A stretch of 64,000 nucleotides of DNA from Saccharicrinis sp963667815 (GCA_963667815.1 OY764021.1); one strand, 5' to 3'; counted from the stretch's first letter, positions 35,700 through 44,430 are shown. Numbers and translations are program-made. Notes: a model not told the origin generated them from the sequence alone.

Positions 35700-35730
35700 C
35701 AAATGTAGGTGTATTTTTTAAAACTGCAAA
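35700..35730 (-). promoter_or_regulatory. Bacteroidota-type promoter of the his operon
   Basis: Minus-strand TTTG (35730-35727), 19 bases, then TACATTTG (35707-35700). It matches the phylum consensus perfectly and has the same -7 box as the ilv-leu promoter. Confidence 0.8.
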
Positions 35731-35799
35731 TTATCATTGTTAATTTGTTGTAATTTTTATTATAGAGTAGTTTGCAGTCCCTAATTTAGATAGGGGGAT

Positions 35800-35837
35800 A
35801 AAAAAAGCCGGATTTGTAATGAAACAATCCGGCTTTG
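35800..35837 (-). terminator. Terminator after the DUF4907 gene
   Basis: AAGCCGGATT pairs perfectly with AATCCGGCTT (35805-35814 with 35826-35835), followed on the minus strand by a run of seven T. It closes the kelch-DUF4907 unit just before the his promoter region. Confidence 0.9.
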
Positions 35838-35852
35838 TTATATTGATTTCCG

Positions 35853-36173
35853 TTAAGAATCTGTATTAATGCCTAGTTGTAGTATCTCTTTTTTAGATAC
35901 GGCAGGAGGCATTTCTTTTTTCTTTATTTTTTCAATAATCAATTTAGCAACCTTTTCTGCATCTTCTTTGCTATTAAAAGGTATTGATTTGTTAATGGCT
36001 GGAATAACATCTTGATGAATAAAGGTTTTTTCATTTATCTTAATGTCGTAACCCCAACCATTTTCTACCTCAAAGGTGAGGTATTCAATATTTGAATCTT
36101 TCTGTTTGGGTTTGCAACTAAATATGCAAACAGACAAAAGAAAGAATAATAAGGTCTTAGTCTTTGTTTTCAT
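35853..36173 (-). CDS. DUF4907 small lipoprotein
   Basis: I choose the ATG at 36173 (MKTKTKTLLFFLLSVC); it gives 106 residues and a lipobox IFSC. The next upstream ATG, at 36182, gives the same signal peptide. The mature part, NIEYLTFEVENGWGYDIKINEKTFIHQD through KIKKKEMPPAVSKKEIL, matches the DUF4907 family as I recall it, a short Bacteroidota domain of unknown function. The start overlaps the end of the kelch gene by 17 bases, so the two are translated from one message. A terminator follows. Confidence 0.75.
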   Translation of the reverse strand: MKTKTKTLLFFLLSVCIFSCKPKQKDSNIEYLTFEVENGWGYDIKINEKTFIHQDVIPAINKSIPFNSKEDAEKVAKLIIEKIKKKEMPPAVSKKEILQLGINTDS

Positions 36174-37173
36174 ATTCTTCATATGGCTCAAAGTACCACA
36201 TGTCATCAAATGAGTAACTACCATTTCCTCCAGTCATAACATAACCAACATCGTTTAAAGAAAATGCAATTGCACCATAGCGACTTGCTCCTTCAAAATC
36301 TGTTTTTTGTTTCCATCTGTTAGTCATTGGATCCCATTCCCATGTTTCAAGATTTGCACTACCTGTAGCTAAATAAGCTTTTCCACCCATTGTGAATGAA
36401 ACAGCATCATATCTTTGAATAGTGTTATCGTAATCGTTATCAAAACTAGAGTCAGTGAAGTCAGAGATTTTATTTAATTCAACCCATGCGTCGTTGGTTG
36501 AATCGTAACGGTAAAAATCATCTCTTGAAACACCGTTATCTAATCCACTTACTAGATAAGCTGAACCATCTAACACGAAAGTAGTAGCAGCTCTTCTTTT
36601 ATAAGGAACTGAGCTAATAGAAGTCCATGTGTTGCTGCTAGGATCATATGAATAGAAATCATTTAAGTTTCCAAGATCATCATCTTCACCTGTTCCAACA
36701 TAACCTTTACCATCTACATAAAAAGCAACTGCGTCTCTACGAGCACTTCCTGGAAATTCAGCTGTAACTTCTGTCCATCCTGTACCTGGTGTGTATGCCC
36801 AAAAATCTTTAAGTTTGTTATCGTCATCATCGCTACCTAAACCTACGTAACCTTTAGATCCTGATGAAAAGGCAACAGCTCTGTTTCTTGCAAGACCTGG
36901 AAATTCTTCAATTTGCTTCCATTGGAAAGAAGTTCCATTAATTGTTAACTCCCAAAAATCGCTGAATTTTTCATCATCATCATAGTCATATCCTGTACCT
37001 ACATATACTTTATCACCAATAGTAAAAGTAACAGCATGTGACCTAACTTTACCACTAAAATCACCCATTTCAACCCAGTTTCCTAGGTAATCGTCATCAT
37101 CATCAGAACAACCTGTAAAACATAAGCTACTTAATAATAGCGCTGTGATAAAAAATATTGACTGCTTGATCAT
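36157..37173 (-). CDS. Kelch-repeat surface lipoprotein
   Basis: The start at 37173 (MIKQSIFFITALLLSSLC) precedes a lipobox FTGC; a start five codons upstream is also possible. Right after the lipidated Cys comes SDDDDDY. An acidic run just after the Cys is typical of Bacteroidota lipoproteins exported to the cell surface. About six kelch-type repeats follow, each with GYVGTG- or GYVGLG-like beta strands and a later W (DFWAYTPGTGWTEV, DFYSYDPSSNTW), which suggests a six-bladed propeller. Function is unknown; galactose-oxidase or NanM-type annotations would be by fold only. It is divergent from the DUF4270 gene. Confidence 0.82.
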   Translation of the reverse strand: MIKQSIFFITALLLSSLCFTGCSDDDDDYLGNWVEMGDFSGKVRSHAVTFTIGDKVYVGTGYDYDDDEKFSDFWELTINGTSFQWKQIEEFPGLARNRAVAFSSGSKGYVGLGSDDDDNKLKDFWAYTPGTGWTEVTAEFPGSARRDAVAFYVDGKGYVGTGEDDDLGNLNDFYSYDPSSNTWTSISSVPYKRRAATTFVLDGSAYLVSGLDNGVSRDDFYRYDSTNDAWVELNKISDFTDSSFDNDYDNTIQRYDAVSFTMGGKAYLATGSANLETWEWDPMTNRWKQKTDFEGASRYGAIAFSLNDVGYVMTGGNGSYSFDDMWYFEPYEEYENKD

Positions 37174-37512
37174 TGTTTTTTGTTTCAAATTATTATTTTA
37201 AAATTTTCTCATTGCGATACTACAATTAATAAACTAAATATTGTTTTTGAAAAAAAACTTTAACTTGAAATTAACTTTTAAGTTAAACGGTATAAGATAT
37301 TTGCTTACTAACCTGTAAAATTCTGCGCTAATATAGACATATTATCTTAAAGTAATAAAAATCCTTAAAATTAATTCCGGCTTACAGGGGCAATGAATGT
37401 TGTTGAGTGTTGGAGGATACAATTTTTTTTGCACCTTTGTCGTTATTTTTTTAAGATTTATTTAAAGCACAATATGTTTATTGTGTTTTAGAAAATTAAA
37501 TATCTATTAAAG
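37174..37512. promoter_or_regulatory. Divergent promoter region with candidate promoter for the DUF4270 operon
   Basis: This ~340-base gap separates the kelch and DUF4270 genes. On the plus strand TTG (37410-37412), 19 bases, then CACCTTTG (37432-37439) is close to the Bacteroidota promoter consensus and would give a ~65-base leader to the gene at 37513. The rest is AT-rich and I see no small gene or hairpin in it. The kelch promoter could not be placed. Confidence 0.45.
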
Positions 37513-38862
37513 ATGCATAAATACTTATTTATATTTAGTGTTTTAATTATCGCAATATGTTTTTCATGTGGCGATCAAAGTTTGGATGAAATATCTACCC
37601 CCATGGGAGAAGAATATATAGATGGGGAAGCGGGTATTATGATGATTGATACCTTTTCAGTAAAGTTAAGTACGGTAATTATGGATTCAGTTAGAACCTC
37701 TCAATCAGGCGAAGCATTGGTTGGAAGTTTTAATCATCCGGATTTCGGTCAAATACATTCAGATGCTGTTTTTAGAATATCTTCGCCGGGTAGAATTAAT
37801 TTGGATGAAGATGACATTTATGATGGTATTGAGTTTTGTATAAAATATAACGATTACTATTTAGGAGATACTACGGTAACGCATTCTTTTACTATTGAAG
37901 AAGTGGCTTCTGATTTAGAAGAGATGAAACGAGATCAAAAAGTAGGAAGCACCAGATATGATTTCTATAATACAACCAGAGTCACTACAAAACGAATTTT
38001 AGGTGAATATACTGTTGTTCCTAAAGTAACGAATTCTGATACCATTAAAATACCTTTGGATGATGATTTTGGTAGAGAACTATTTGAAATGCTTCAGAAT
38101 GATGATGATAATATTACTGTAGCTTCTGATTTTTATGACTACTTTAAAGGAGTTATGTTAAAAAGTAACAGAAACATTAATCAATCTGTAATTGGCTATG
38201 CTACTGATTCATGTAGTATTAAATTACTTTATCATACAACGCTTGACCAAAGAGTAGATAAAGAGATTTATTTAAAGGCAGAAGGTAATTCTGTATATCA
38301 ATTTAATAGCATTGAAACAGATCGTAATGGATCATTATTAAATGGATTATTTGACCAGGAGGTTAATCTGTCAAGTGCAGATACCGATGATAAGTGTTTT
38401 GTTCAGGCAGGAACTGGGATTTATGCAAAAATTGATTTTCCAGGTTTAGAAAGGGCTGAACAGTTACCAGCTTTAAATCAAATCATAAAGGCTGAACTTG
38501 TTTTAATGCCTTTAGATTATACTGAAGATGAATATAATGACTTTCCTAATCGCTTGTTTGTATACGAGTCAAGTAAAAAGAATGAATTAGGTCAGTTAAT
38601 TCTTGCAAGTAATAATTCGGATATATCTTATATGTATTTGTTTGATAATGCTGTTGATGAAGAACAGGATGAATATTATACAGTAGATATTACCAGTCAG
38701 TTTGTTGCTGAGTTTTTGGATGGAATATATGATGACGATTTTTCATTTTTGATAGGTTTATCATCAACAGATATGGCATCAAAATTAACCAGTATCTCAT
38801 TTGGAGGTCATAATAATAAAGACTTTCAACCTAAATTAAGACTATATACATATTATTATTAA
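37513..38862 (+). CDS. DUF4270 lipoprotein
   Basis: 449 residues. The lipoprotein signal peptide ends ICFSC with Cys near residue 19. The mature part has the pattern I associate with DUF4270: DTFSVKLSTVIMDSVRTSQSG, LVGSFNHPDFGQIHSDAVFRI near the start, then a long beta-rich body ending in FGGHNNKDFQPKLRLYTYYY. DUF4270 is a Bacteroidota envelope domain without known function, and no catalytic motif is visible. The next gene starts one base after its stop, so the two are cotranscribed. Confidence 0.78.
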   Translation: MHKYLFIFSVLIIAICFSCGDQSLDEISTPMGEEYIDGEAGIMMIDTFSVKLSTVIMDSVRTSQSGEALVGSFNHPDFGQIHSDAVFRISSPGRINLDEDDIYDGIEFCIKYNDYYLGDTTVTHSFTIEEVASDLEEMKRDQKVGSTRYDFYNTTRVTTKRILGEYTVVPKVTNSDTIKIPLDDDFGRELFEMLQNDDDNITVASDFYDYFKGVMLKSNRNINQSVIGYATDSCSIKLLYHTTLDQRVDKEIYLKAEGNSVYQFNSIETDRNGSLLNGLFDQEVNLSSADTDDKCFVQAGTGIYAKIDFPGLERAEQLPALNQIIKAELVLMPLDYTEDEYNDFPNRLFVYESSKKNELGQLILASNNSDISYMYLFDNAVDEEQDEYYTVDITSQFVAEFLDGIYDDDFSFLIGLSSTDMASKLTSISFGGHNNKDFQPKLRLYTYYY

Positions 38863-38863
38863 G

Positions 38864-40108
38864 ATGATAATTATGACTAAAAGAATTCAATATATATCTA
38901 TATTATTAACAATATTTCTTCTTCCATTAACGGTATCAGCTCAAACAGGTGCACCATCGTCGTATACTACATTTGGCGTTGGAACCATTAATAATTCCGG
39001 GTTGGTTAAAAACCAGGGTATGGGAGGAACAGGACTTGCCATCAAATCTGATAATTTTATTAATACTTTAAACCCTGCATCTTTAACAGGCATTGATAGT
39101 TTAAATATGCTTATAGATTTAGGATTAAGAATAAATAAGACTTTTTATGATACCAATGAAGGAAGTGGAAACGCCATTTCAGGTGGGTTACATAACATCT
39201 CCTTAGCTTTTCGTTCTTCTAATAGAGTGTTTACTAACTTTGGGTTATCACAGTTTTCATCGGTAGGATATAATGTTGCAACAACAACGGATATACAAGG
39301 TTCAAATACTTCTGTAGTTAAAGAATATACAGGAACTGGTGGTGTTAATGAGGTATATTTGTCAAATGCATATGCCTTTTCAAAGAACTTTGCATTAGGA
39401 TTGAAAATATCTTATTTATTTGGGAGTATAGATAAAACTGAGGTTTTTGCATCAACAGAAATCGGAGCGTTAAATGTAAACTATTCTGATTACGTGCAGC
39501 AATTTGCTTTTGAACCAGGTTTTCAATATCAATTTAAAGTAAAGGATAATGAGTTTACTTTAGGTGCAACTTATCGTCCACAAATTGATTTAGCAAATTC
39601 CAGAACTGTGGAAACATATTCATCAAGTGGTGCTGGAATCAGTGAAGAGTTAGATGACGGTGATGATTATGAAGTTCCTGCAAATATGGCAGGAGGTATT
39701 GCCTGGGCCAATAGCAGAGGCTTAAAATTAGCTTGTGATTATAGATTTCAGGAATGGAGTAATGTTATATACTCTAGCAAAGCTGCTAATTTAAAAGATA
39801 GCCATCGCTTTAGTTTTGGTGGAGAATATAGAAATAGAGAAACAAAAAATGCGAACCCATTCTTGTATCAGGTAGGGGGATATATTGAAGATTCATATCT
39901 TAAAGTAGAAGGTAACTCAATTATTGATGCAGGAGTAAATGTGGGAGTTGGAATCCCAATGCGTAATAGTAGATCGTATTTTAATATTAATTTAAATTAC
40001 GGTAGAAGAGGTACTCGAGGAGGAGATATTATAACTGAAAATTATTTTGGTGTTAACTTGAGTTTGTCATTAGTTGAATTCTGGTTTATGAAACGTCAGT
40101 TCGATTAA
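38864..40108 (+). CDS. Outer-membrane beta-barrel protein (FadL/OmpP1-like)
   Basis: 414 residues with a signal peptide ending VSAQ; the ATG at 38873 is an equally good start. The early mature part, YTTFGVGTINNSGLVKNQGMGGTGLAI...NTLNPASLTG, is a pattern seen in FadL/OmpP1-type and related Bacteroidota barrels, where NPA-type loops mark the N-terminal plug. The rest is alternating amphipathic beta strands, ending in an aromatic-rich strand (LVEFWFMKRQFD). It probably partners the DUF4270 lipoprotein encoded one base upstream. Cargo is unknown. Confidence 0.72.
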   Translation: MIIMTKRIQYISILLTIFLLPLTVSAQTGAPSSYTTFGVGTINNSGLVKNQGMGGTGLAIKSDNFINTLNPASLTGIDSLNMLIDLGLRINKTFYDTNEGSGNAISGGLHNISLAFRSSNRVFTNFGLSQFSSVGYNVATTTDIQGSNTSVVKEYTGTGGVNEVYLSNAYAFSKNFALGLKISYLFGSIDKTEVFASTEIGALNVNYSDYVQQFAFEPGFQYQFKVKDNEFTLGATYRPQIDLANSRTVETYSSSGAGISEELDDGDDYEVPANMAGGIAWANSRGLKLACDYRFQEWSNVIYSSKAANLKDSHRFSFGGEYRNRETKNANPFLYQVGGYIEDSYLKVEGNSIIDAGVNVGVGIPMRNSRSYFNINLNYGRRGTRGGDIITENYFGVNLSLSLVEFWFMKRQFD

Positions 40109-40142
40109 TTGTATGATTCGTTAATTAGCGCGAATAAAATAT

Positions 40143-40188
40143 TGAAATCGCATTTAGGATTAATATTTCTTAAATGCGATTTTTTTTC
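40143..40188 (+). terminator. Terminator after the DUF4270-barrel operon
   Basis: AAATCGCATTTA (40145-40156) pairs perfectly with TAAATGCGATTT (40171-40182), followed on the plus strand by a run of eight T. Confidence 0.9.
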
Positions 40189-40229
40189 AGCTCAAACTTT
40201 TCTAATTTCGTTTTCTAAAGTTGATAACA

Positions 40230-40967
40230 ATGTCGGTAAAAAATCATATTCCTAATTTTATTACGAGTTTAAATCTTTTATGTGGTGCATTAGCTGCCTT
40301 TTTTGCTTTGAATGGTAAGCTTGATACTGCTGCATTACTTATTTTTTTAGGTGCACTTTTTGATTTTACAGATGGCTTTGCCGCAAGGATGTTGAAAGCC
40401 TATTCTCCTATGGGTAAAGAGCTGGATTCTTTGGCAGATATGATTAGTTTTGGTTTTGCTCCTATGGCAATCTTACATATGATGCTGAAACAAAACATAC
40501 TTGGAGATGTTAATGCTGATTTTTTTCAGGCTGAAATAGTTAACCAGGTATTTATTTTAGCTCCTTTTATAATCACAGTGTTTTCAGGATTACGTTTAGC
40601 TAAATTTAATGTGGATACCAGACAGAGTGAAAGTTTTATAGGTTTAACCACAACTGCAACCGGACTGTTTATCGCTTCACTTGGATATGTATTTGTTCAT
40701 GGCGAAAATTGGTTAAGTAATCTAATACTCAATCACTGGCTGTTGATTGCATTTGTACCTGTTTTTTCATTTTTACTAGTGTCTGAAATTCCTATGTTCT
40801 CTTTAAAGTTTAAAAACTTTAAATTACTCCCGAATATTGATAAATATACATTGTTATTAAGTGGTTTAATAATGATAATATGGCTTGGTATTGGAGGTAT
40901 TGCTGTTGTTATTGCTTTGTATGTTTTCTTCTCAATTATTAAGCTAGTTTTTGTCCATAGATCATAA
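40230..40967 (+). CDS. pssA: CDP-diacylglycerol-serine O-phosphatidyltransferase
   Basis: The start is the ATG at 40230 (MSVKNHIPNFITSLNLLCG), giving 245 residues. It makes phosphatidylserine, the precursor of phosphatidylethanolamine. The CDP-alcohol phosphotransferase motif is visible: FDFTDGFAARML, then GKELDSLAD, with the expected D-G-x2-A-R-x8-G-x3-D-x3-D spacing. About seven hydrophobic segments place it in the inner membrane. It stands alone downstream of a terminator. A candidate -7 box TAATTTCG lies at 40203, but no clear -33 box is seen. Confidence 0.93.
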   Translation: MSVKNHIPNFITSLNLLCGALAAFFALNGKLDTAALLIFLGALFDFTDGFAARMLKAYSPMGKELDSLADMISFGFAPMAILHMMLKQNILGDVNADFFQAEIVNQVFILAPFIITVFSGLRLAKFNVDTRQSESFIGLTTTATGLFIASLGYVFVHGENWLSNLILNHWLLIAFVPVFSFLLVSEIPMFSLKFKNFKLLPNIDKYTLLLSGLIMIIWLGIGGIAVVIALYVFFSIIKLVFVHRS

Positions 40968-40987
40968 TCCCATAAAATTTTAAGCAT

Positions 40988-41014
40988 AAAAAAACCCTTG
41001 AATTACTCCAAGGG
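40988..41014 (-). terminator. Terminator of the cyd operon
   Basis: CCCTTG (40995-41000) pairs with CAAGGG (41009-41014). On the minus strand a run of seven T follows. It lies about 35 bases past the stop of the 47-codon gene, which supports that small gene being the last in the operon. Confidence 0.8.
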
Positions 41015-41046
41015 CTTCTATTAATGAATTAGTAATATTTAGTGTT

Positions 41047-41190
41047 CTATAGCTCTGAATTATTGTTTGAATCAATAAGTTCAGCTTCCTTTTTTTCATA
41101 CTTATTGATTAACCATTTTACAGATTGATAGCTAATAACAATCAATACTGGCCAACTTAGGTAGAAAAGAATTTCACTTATATATTTCAT
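41047..41190 (-). CDS. 47-residue membrane protein at the end of the cyd operon (CydX-like position)
   Basis: An ATG at 41190 opens 47 codons: MKYISEILFYLSWPVLIVIS, then YQSVKWLINKYEKKEAELID and a short polar tail. One N-terminal hydrophobic helix with a Trp-Pro is followed by a charged cytoplasmic-like tail. It starts 28 bases after the cydB stop, and the operon terminator follows. In Proteobacteria a ~37-residue single-helix subunit, CydX, is encoded at the same place and stabilises cytochrome bd. I see no convincing sequence match to CydX, so the role is inferred from position and topology. Confidence 0.65.
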   Translation of the reverse strand: MKYISEILFYLSWPVLIVISYQSVKWLINKYEKKEAELIDSNNNSEL

Positions 41191-41217
41191 ATACTCTAAA
41201 TTTTTCTATTTGTATTA

Positions 41218-42351
41218 TTAATAGATGTGAATATCATCTTTTTCAATTTCTTCCTGATCAATTTTGTTTACATTAATGGCTCTCCATGCATACCAGATGT
41301 ATGCTAGTACAAAAGGAATCATTAACGAAACGTAGCTCATTGCTGTTAAGGTAAAATGACTTGAGCTTGCATTCTCAATAGTTAACGAGCTTTGTAGATT
41401 AGATACTGAAGGATAGAATGAAGTATTGTTATATCCTGCAATAAGTAATAACATTAGCACAGTAATAATTGTACCTGGACCAGTAAACCAAATGCCTTTT
41501 GAGCTTGGTTTTAAGTAGCTCGATATAATACCCCAAAGTACTAAAACAACTCCGGCTAAAAATCCAATTAAAACAACAGGCATTTCAATTAGGTTGTTAA
41601 AGTATTTAAAAGGCTCCATGTATACCTCTTTTGTATTAGGATCTACTGCAAAACCATCTCTTAATAGTAGCCAAATGGTAAATGTAAGGAACAACACAAC
41701 AAATGGAATTCCATTAATCATTAAATGCTTTTTAGCTCTTTCTAATATTTCTTTATGGTCAACAGAGTTCATAAAGTAAAGGATCGCTAAAACCCTGGCT
41801 AAAAAGAATACGGTTAACCCAAGACTTAGGTTATGAAGGTTTAAAGCCGCTTCTAAACCATGAAATGGTGTATCCCACTTAGATTGATTAAGTTCATTCA
41901 CAGAAAAATTAGAACCGGTAAAGAATGTTGCTACAGCAGTTCCAATAAATATAGTTCCGATTAATCCATTGATAAATAAAAACGTTTCATAAGTTTTTGG
42001 CCCGTATACGTTGCTTGGTCTGTTTCTGAATTCATAGGCGATTGCCTGAATAACAAAAGCAAATAGTATAATCATCCAAACCCAATATGCTCCTCCAAAA
42101 CTTGTGCTATAAAAAAGTGGGAATGATGCAAAAAACGCACCTCCGAAAGTTACAAGTGTTGTAAAAGTAAACTCCCATTTTCTTCCGAGAGCATTAACTA
42201 ATATTGTTTTTTCATCTTTGGTTTTACCAAGAGTAGTTATCAAAGTTTGTCCGCCTTGAACAAACATTAAAAACACTAAAATTGCTCCAAGAAGTGATAC
42301 TAGGAACCACCAATAGTGTTGTAGTGCTAAGTGTGATAAATCTCCAAACAT
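41218..42351 (-). CDS. cydB: Cytochrome bd ubiquinol oxidase subunit II
   Basis: 377 residues with eight or more hydrophobic helices. The N-terminus LSHLALQHYWWFLVSLLGAILVFLMFVQGGQTLI fits the CydB family. CydB supports the oxygen-reducing haem b595/d centre held in CydA. Its ATG overlaps the cydA stop by one base (TAATG), which implies coupled translation. It lacks a haem-ligating role of its own. Expression is likely under microaerobic conditions. Confidence 0.93.
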   Translation of the reverse strand: MFGDLSHLALQHYWWFLVSLLGAILVFLMFVQGGQTLITTLGKTKDEKTILVNALGRKWEFTFTTLVTFGGAFFASFPLFYSTSFGGAYWVWMIILFAFVIQAIAYEFRNRPSNVYGPKTYETFLFINGLIGTIFIGTAVATFFTGSNFSVNELNQSKWDTPFHGLEAALNLHNLSLGLTVFFLARVLAILYFMNSVDHKEILERAKKHLMINGIPFVVLFLTFTIWLLLRDGFAVDPNTKEVYMEPFKYFNNLIEMPVVLIGFLAGVVLVLWGIISSYLKPSSKGIWFTGPGTIITVLMLLLIAGYNNTSFYPSVSNLQSSLTIENASSSHFTLTAMSYVSLMIPFVLAYIWYAWRAINVNKIDQEEIEKDDIHIY

Positions 42352-43949
42352 TATTGCTTTCCTCCTTCTTTTTTAGGTCCTATTTTAATCTGTTTCGTTA
42401 GTATTTTTACTTCGGCAATCAGTAGAGAAGTAAATGTGATGGCAAATAACCAGAATGTTATCATAACCGATCCTGTATCAATTTGAGATACGGCTTTGGA
42501 TGTTGTCATTAAATCCTGAATAACCCATGGTTGTCTTCCTACTTCGGCAACTATCCAGCCAGCTTGTGAAGCAATGTAAACTAAAGGAATAGTCCATACT
42601 GATGCCCAAAGAATTAGTTTATTATCGGCCAGTTTATTTTTATAAATAAGGAATAGTACTATAATAAAAAGTAATAAAAACCACATTCCTAGTGCTACCA
42701 TTATATGGAAGGAATAGAATGTTAAAGAAATTGGAGGAACCATTTTAAAAGCGTTAGCTTCTAATGTTTCCGGATCATCATCGTAGTAAGCACCATAACC
42801 AAAGTACTTAAAGTAATTATCCATCCATGTATCATCGTTGAATTTTGCTTTTAATGCTGCAAACTCAGGACTTTTTGCTTTCTGTGCCTTTTTGTATGCC
42901 ATCAAAGTTTGTTGGGCTTCATATCCTCTCTTGATTTTTTCTTTATAGGACATGATACCATGTTCTTCATTTCCAAGAACCAAATCTTTAACACCTGGTA
43001 CAAAAGCATCAAAATCGCCATAAGCTAAAAATGAAAGTGCAGATGGAATTTCAATTTTCATTGCAAACTCTGCCTTTGATTCTTTAGTTAGAGGTTTGTC
43101 TTGCGCATCAGTAATTAATGCCATTCCTATTAGAGGTGCATTGGTAGTTCCTTCGTATAAACCCTCCATTGCAGCTAATTTCATAGGCTGTGCTGTTGCT
43201 ACTGTTTTTGCTGATGAATCACCACTTCCAATAAGCATAATTGAAGATAGTATACCAAAGGCTGAAGCAACAATCATACTCTTTGTAGCAAAAGCAACCT
43301 CCCTTTTCTTAAGCAAATACCAGGCACTTACTCCAACAACAAAAATGGCTGCTAACACAAAACCAGAAGTGGAAGTATGTAGAAACTTACTTACCGCACT
43401 TGGAGATAGGAATACATCCCAGAAATTAACCATTTCATTACGTGCAGTATCAGGATTAAATCGCATTCCAACGGGATCCTGCATCCAGGCATTAGCAACC
43501 AGAATCCAGACTGCGGAAAGATTTGCTCCGATAGCAGTTAGCCATGTGGCTGTCAGGTGAAATCTTTTACTAACCTTACCCCATCCGAAAAACATAACGG
43601 CAATAAAGGTACTTTCCATAAAAAACGCCATAATGCCTTCAATGGCTAAGGGTGCTCCAAAAATATCACCAACAAACCAGGAATAATTACTCCAGTTTGT
43701 ACCAAATTCAAATTCAAGGATAATACCGGTAGCTACCCCAATGGCAAAGTTTATTCCGAATAGTTTCATCCAAAATTTTGTAATTCTTTTCCATTCGGGG
43801 TTTCCCGTCCTGACATAAATAGTTTCCATAAAGGCTATTATAAAGCCTAGGCCAAGTGTTAATGGCACAAATATCCAGTGATACATTGCAGTTAAGGCAA
43901 ATTGTGCCCTCGACCAGTTCACTAGAGCTAAATCAATAGATTCAAACAT
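42351..43949 (-). CDS. cydA: Cytochrome bd ubiquinol oxidase subunit I
   Basis: 532 residues with about nine transmembrane helices. This catalytic subunit oxidises quinol and reduces oxygen to water without pumping protons. Visible motifs include FALTAMYHWIFVPLTLGL with the N-terminal haem His, IALEFEFGTNWSNYSWFVGDIFG-like text around residue 75-100, and AFFMESTFIAVMFFGW. A long periplasmic Q-loop (about residues 260-385) resembles the long-loop E. coli subtype. It is preceded by a DUF4492 gene with a 7-base gap and followed by cydB. Confidence 0.95.
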   Translation of the reverse strand: MFESIDLALVNWSRAQFALTAMYHWIFVPLTLGLGFIIAFMETIYVRTGNPEWKRITKFWMKLFGINFAIGVATGIILEFEFGTNWSNYSWFVGDIFGAPLAIEGIMAFFMESTFIAVMFFGWGKVSKRFHLTATWLTAIGANLSAVWILVANAWMQDPVGMRFNPDTARNEMVNFWDVFLSPSAVSKFLHTSTSGFVLAAIFVVGVSAWYLLKKREVAFATKSMIVASAFGILSSIMLIGSGDSSAKTVATAQPMKLAAMEGLYEGTTNAPLIGMALITDAQDKPLTKESKAEFAMKIEIPSALSFLAYGDFDAFVPGVKDLVLGNEEHGIMSYKEKIKRGYEAQQTLMAYKKAQKAKSPEFAALKAKFNDDTWMDNYFKYFGYGAYYDDDPETLEANAFKMVPPISLTFYSFHIMVALGMWFLLLFIIVLFLIYKNKLADNKLILWASVWTIPLVYIASQAGWIVAEVGRQPWVIQDLMTTSKAVSQIDTGSVMITFWLFAITFTSLLIAEVKILTKQIKIGPKKEGGKQ

Positions 43950-43956
43950 TTATCTG

Positions 43957-44166
43957 TTATTTTTGAGGGTTTGTTAATTGTTCAATAACATGTGAGGCTC
44001 TTTCCTCATCTGAATTGAATTCTTTCTTTAATTTATTTTGAAAGAAGAATATTTTAAAAATGAAAAAGAAAATAAAAAGCTTTAATAGCACAATAAACCA
44101 TATGGATCTGGCCCAATTTGGTAAATTGTTAAATCCGTTTAAATAAAAATCAATTATCTTTCTCAA
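43957..44166 (-). CDS. DUF4492 small membrane protein, first gene of the cyd operon
   Basis: 69 residues from a TTG start at 44166; no in-frame ATG lies between the upstream stop and this codon. The sequence FYLNGFNNLPNWARSIWFIVLLKLFIFFFIFKIFFFQNKLKKEF matches the DUF4492 family, a single-helix protein that I recall lying before cydA in Bacteroidota. It has a short amphipathic start, one transmembrane helix, then a charged tail. It ends 7 bases before cydA and probably helps assemble or stabilise the oxidase. Confidence 0.82.
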   Translation of the reverse strand: MRKIIDFYLNGFNNLPNWARSIWFIVLLKLFIFFFIFKIFFFQNKLKKEFNSDEERASHVIEQLTNPQK

Positions 44167-44396
44167 TGTATGTCCCTTTAATTTCTAATGAATCAGCATA
44201 TTATAAATACTCCTTCAAAATATGCTATGTTTATTATTTTATTAGGCTACCTCGTAAACAATATTAAGGTAATAATGTTTCATGACAAATCAAATTTAAA
44301 AAATAAATCCAGTAAACAATTACCGAATTAATTCTTTTTATTGTTAATCTAACATTTCTTTATTTTAGCTCTCGTTTCATTTCTGTAATCTATTTG

Positions 44397-44404
44397 TATC
44401 TTTG
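44397..44404 (+). promoter_or_regulatory. Candidate -7 box of the dnaG promoter
   Basis: TATCTTTG matches the TAnnTTTG consensus exactly, 26 bases before the dnaG start. The -33 region (around 44374, CGTTTC) is a poor match. The 264-base gap upstream is shared with the divergent cyd operon; no other feature was recognised in it. Confidence 0.5.
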
Positions 44405-44430
44405 TGCTTCTTGTTTTTAACAATTTGTAA

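Noticed and set aside
41047..41190. Naming the 47-residue gene cydX
   Set aside because: Only position and topology agree; the sequence lacks a clear CydX pattern, so no gene symbol is given.
43096..43560. 154-codon open frame opposite cydA
   Set aside because: It is a shadow of cydA; the protein shows no family pattern, while cydA is clearly coding.
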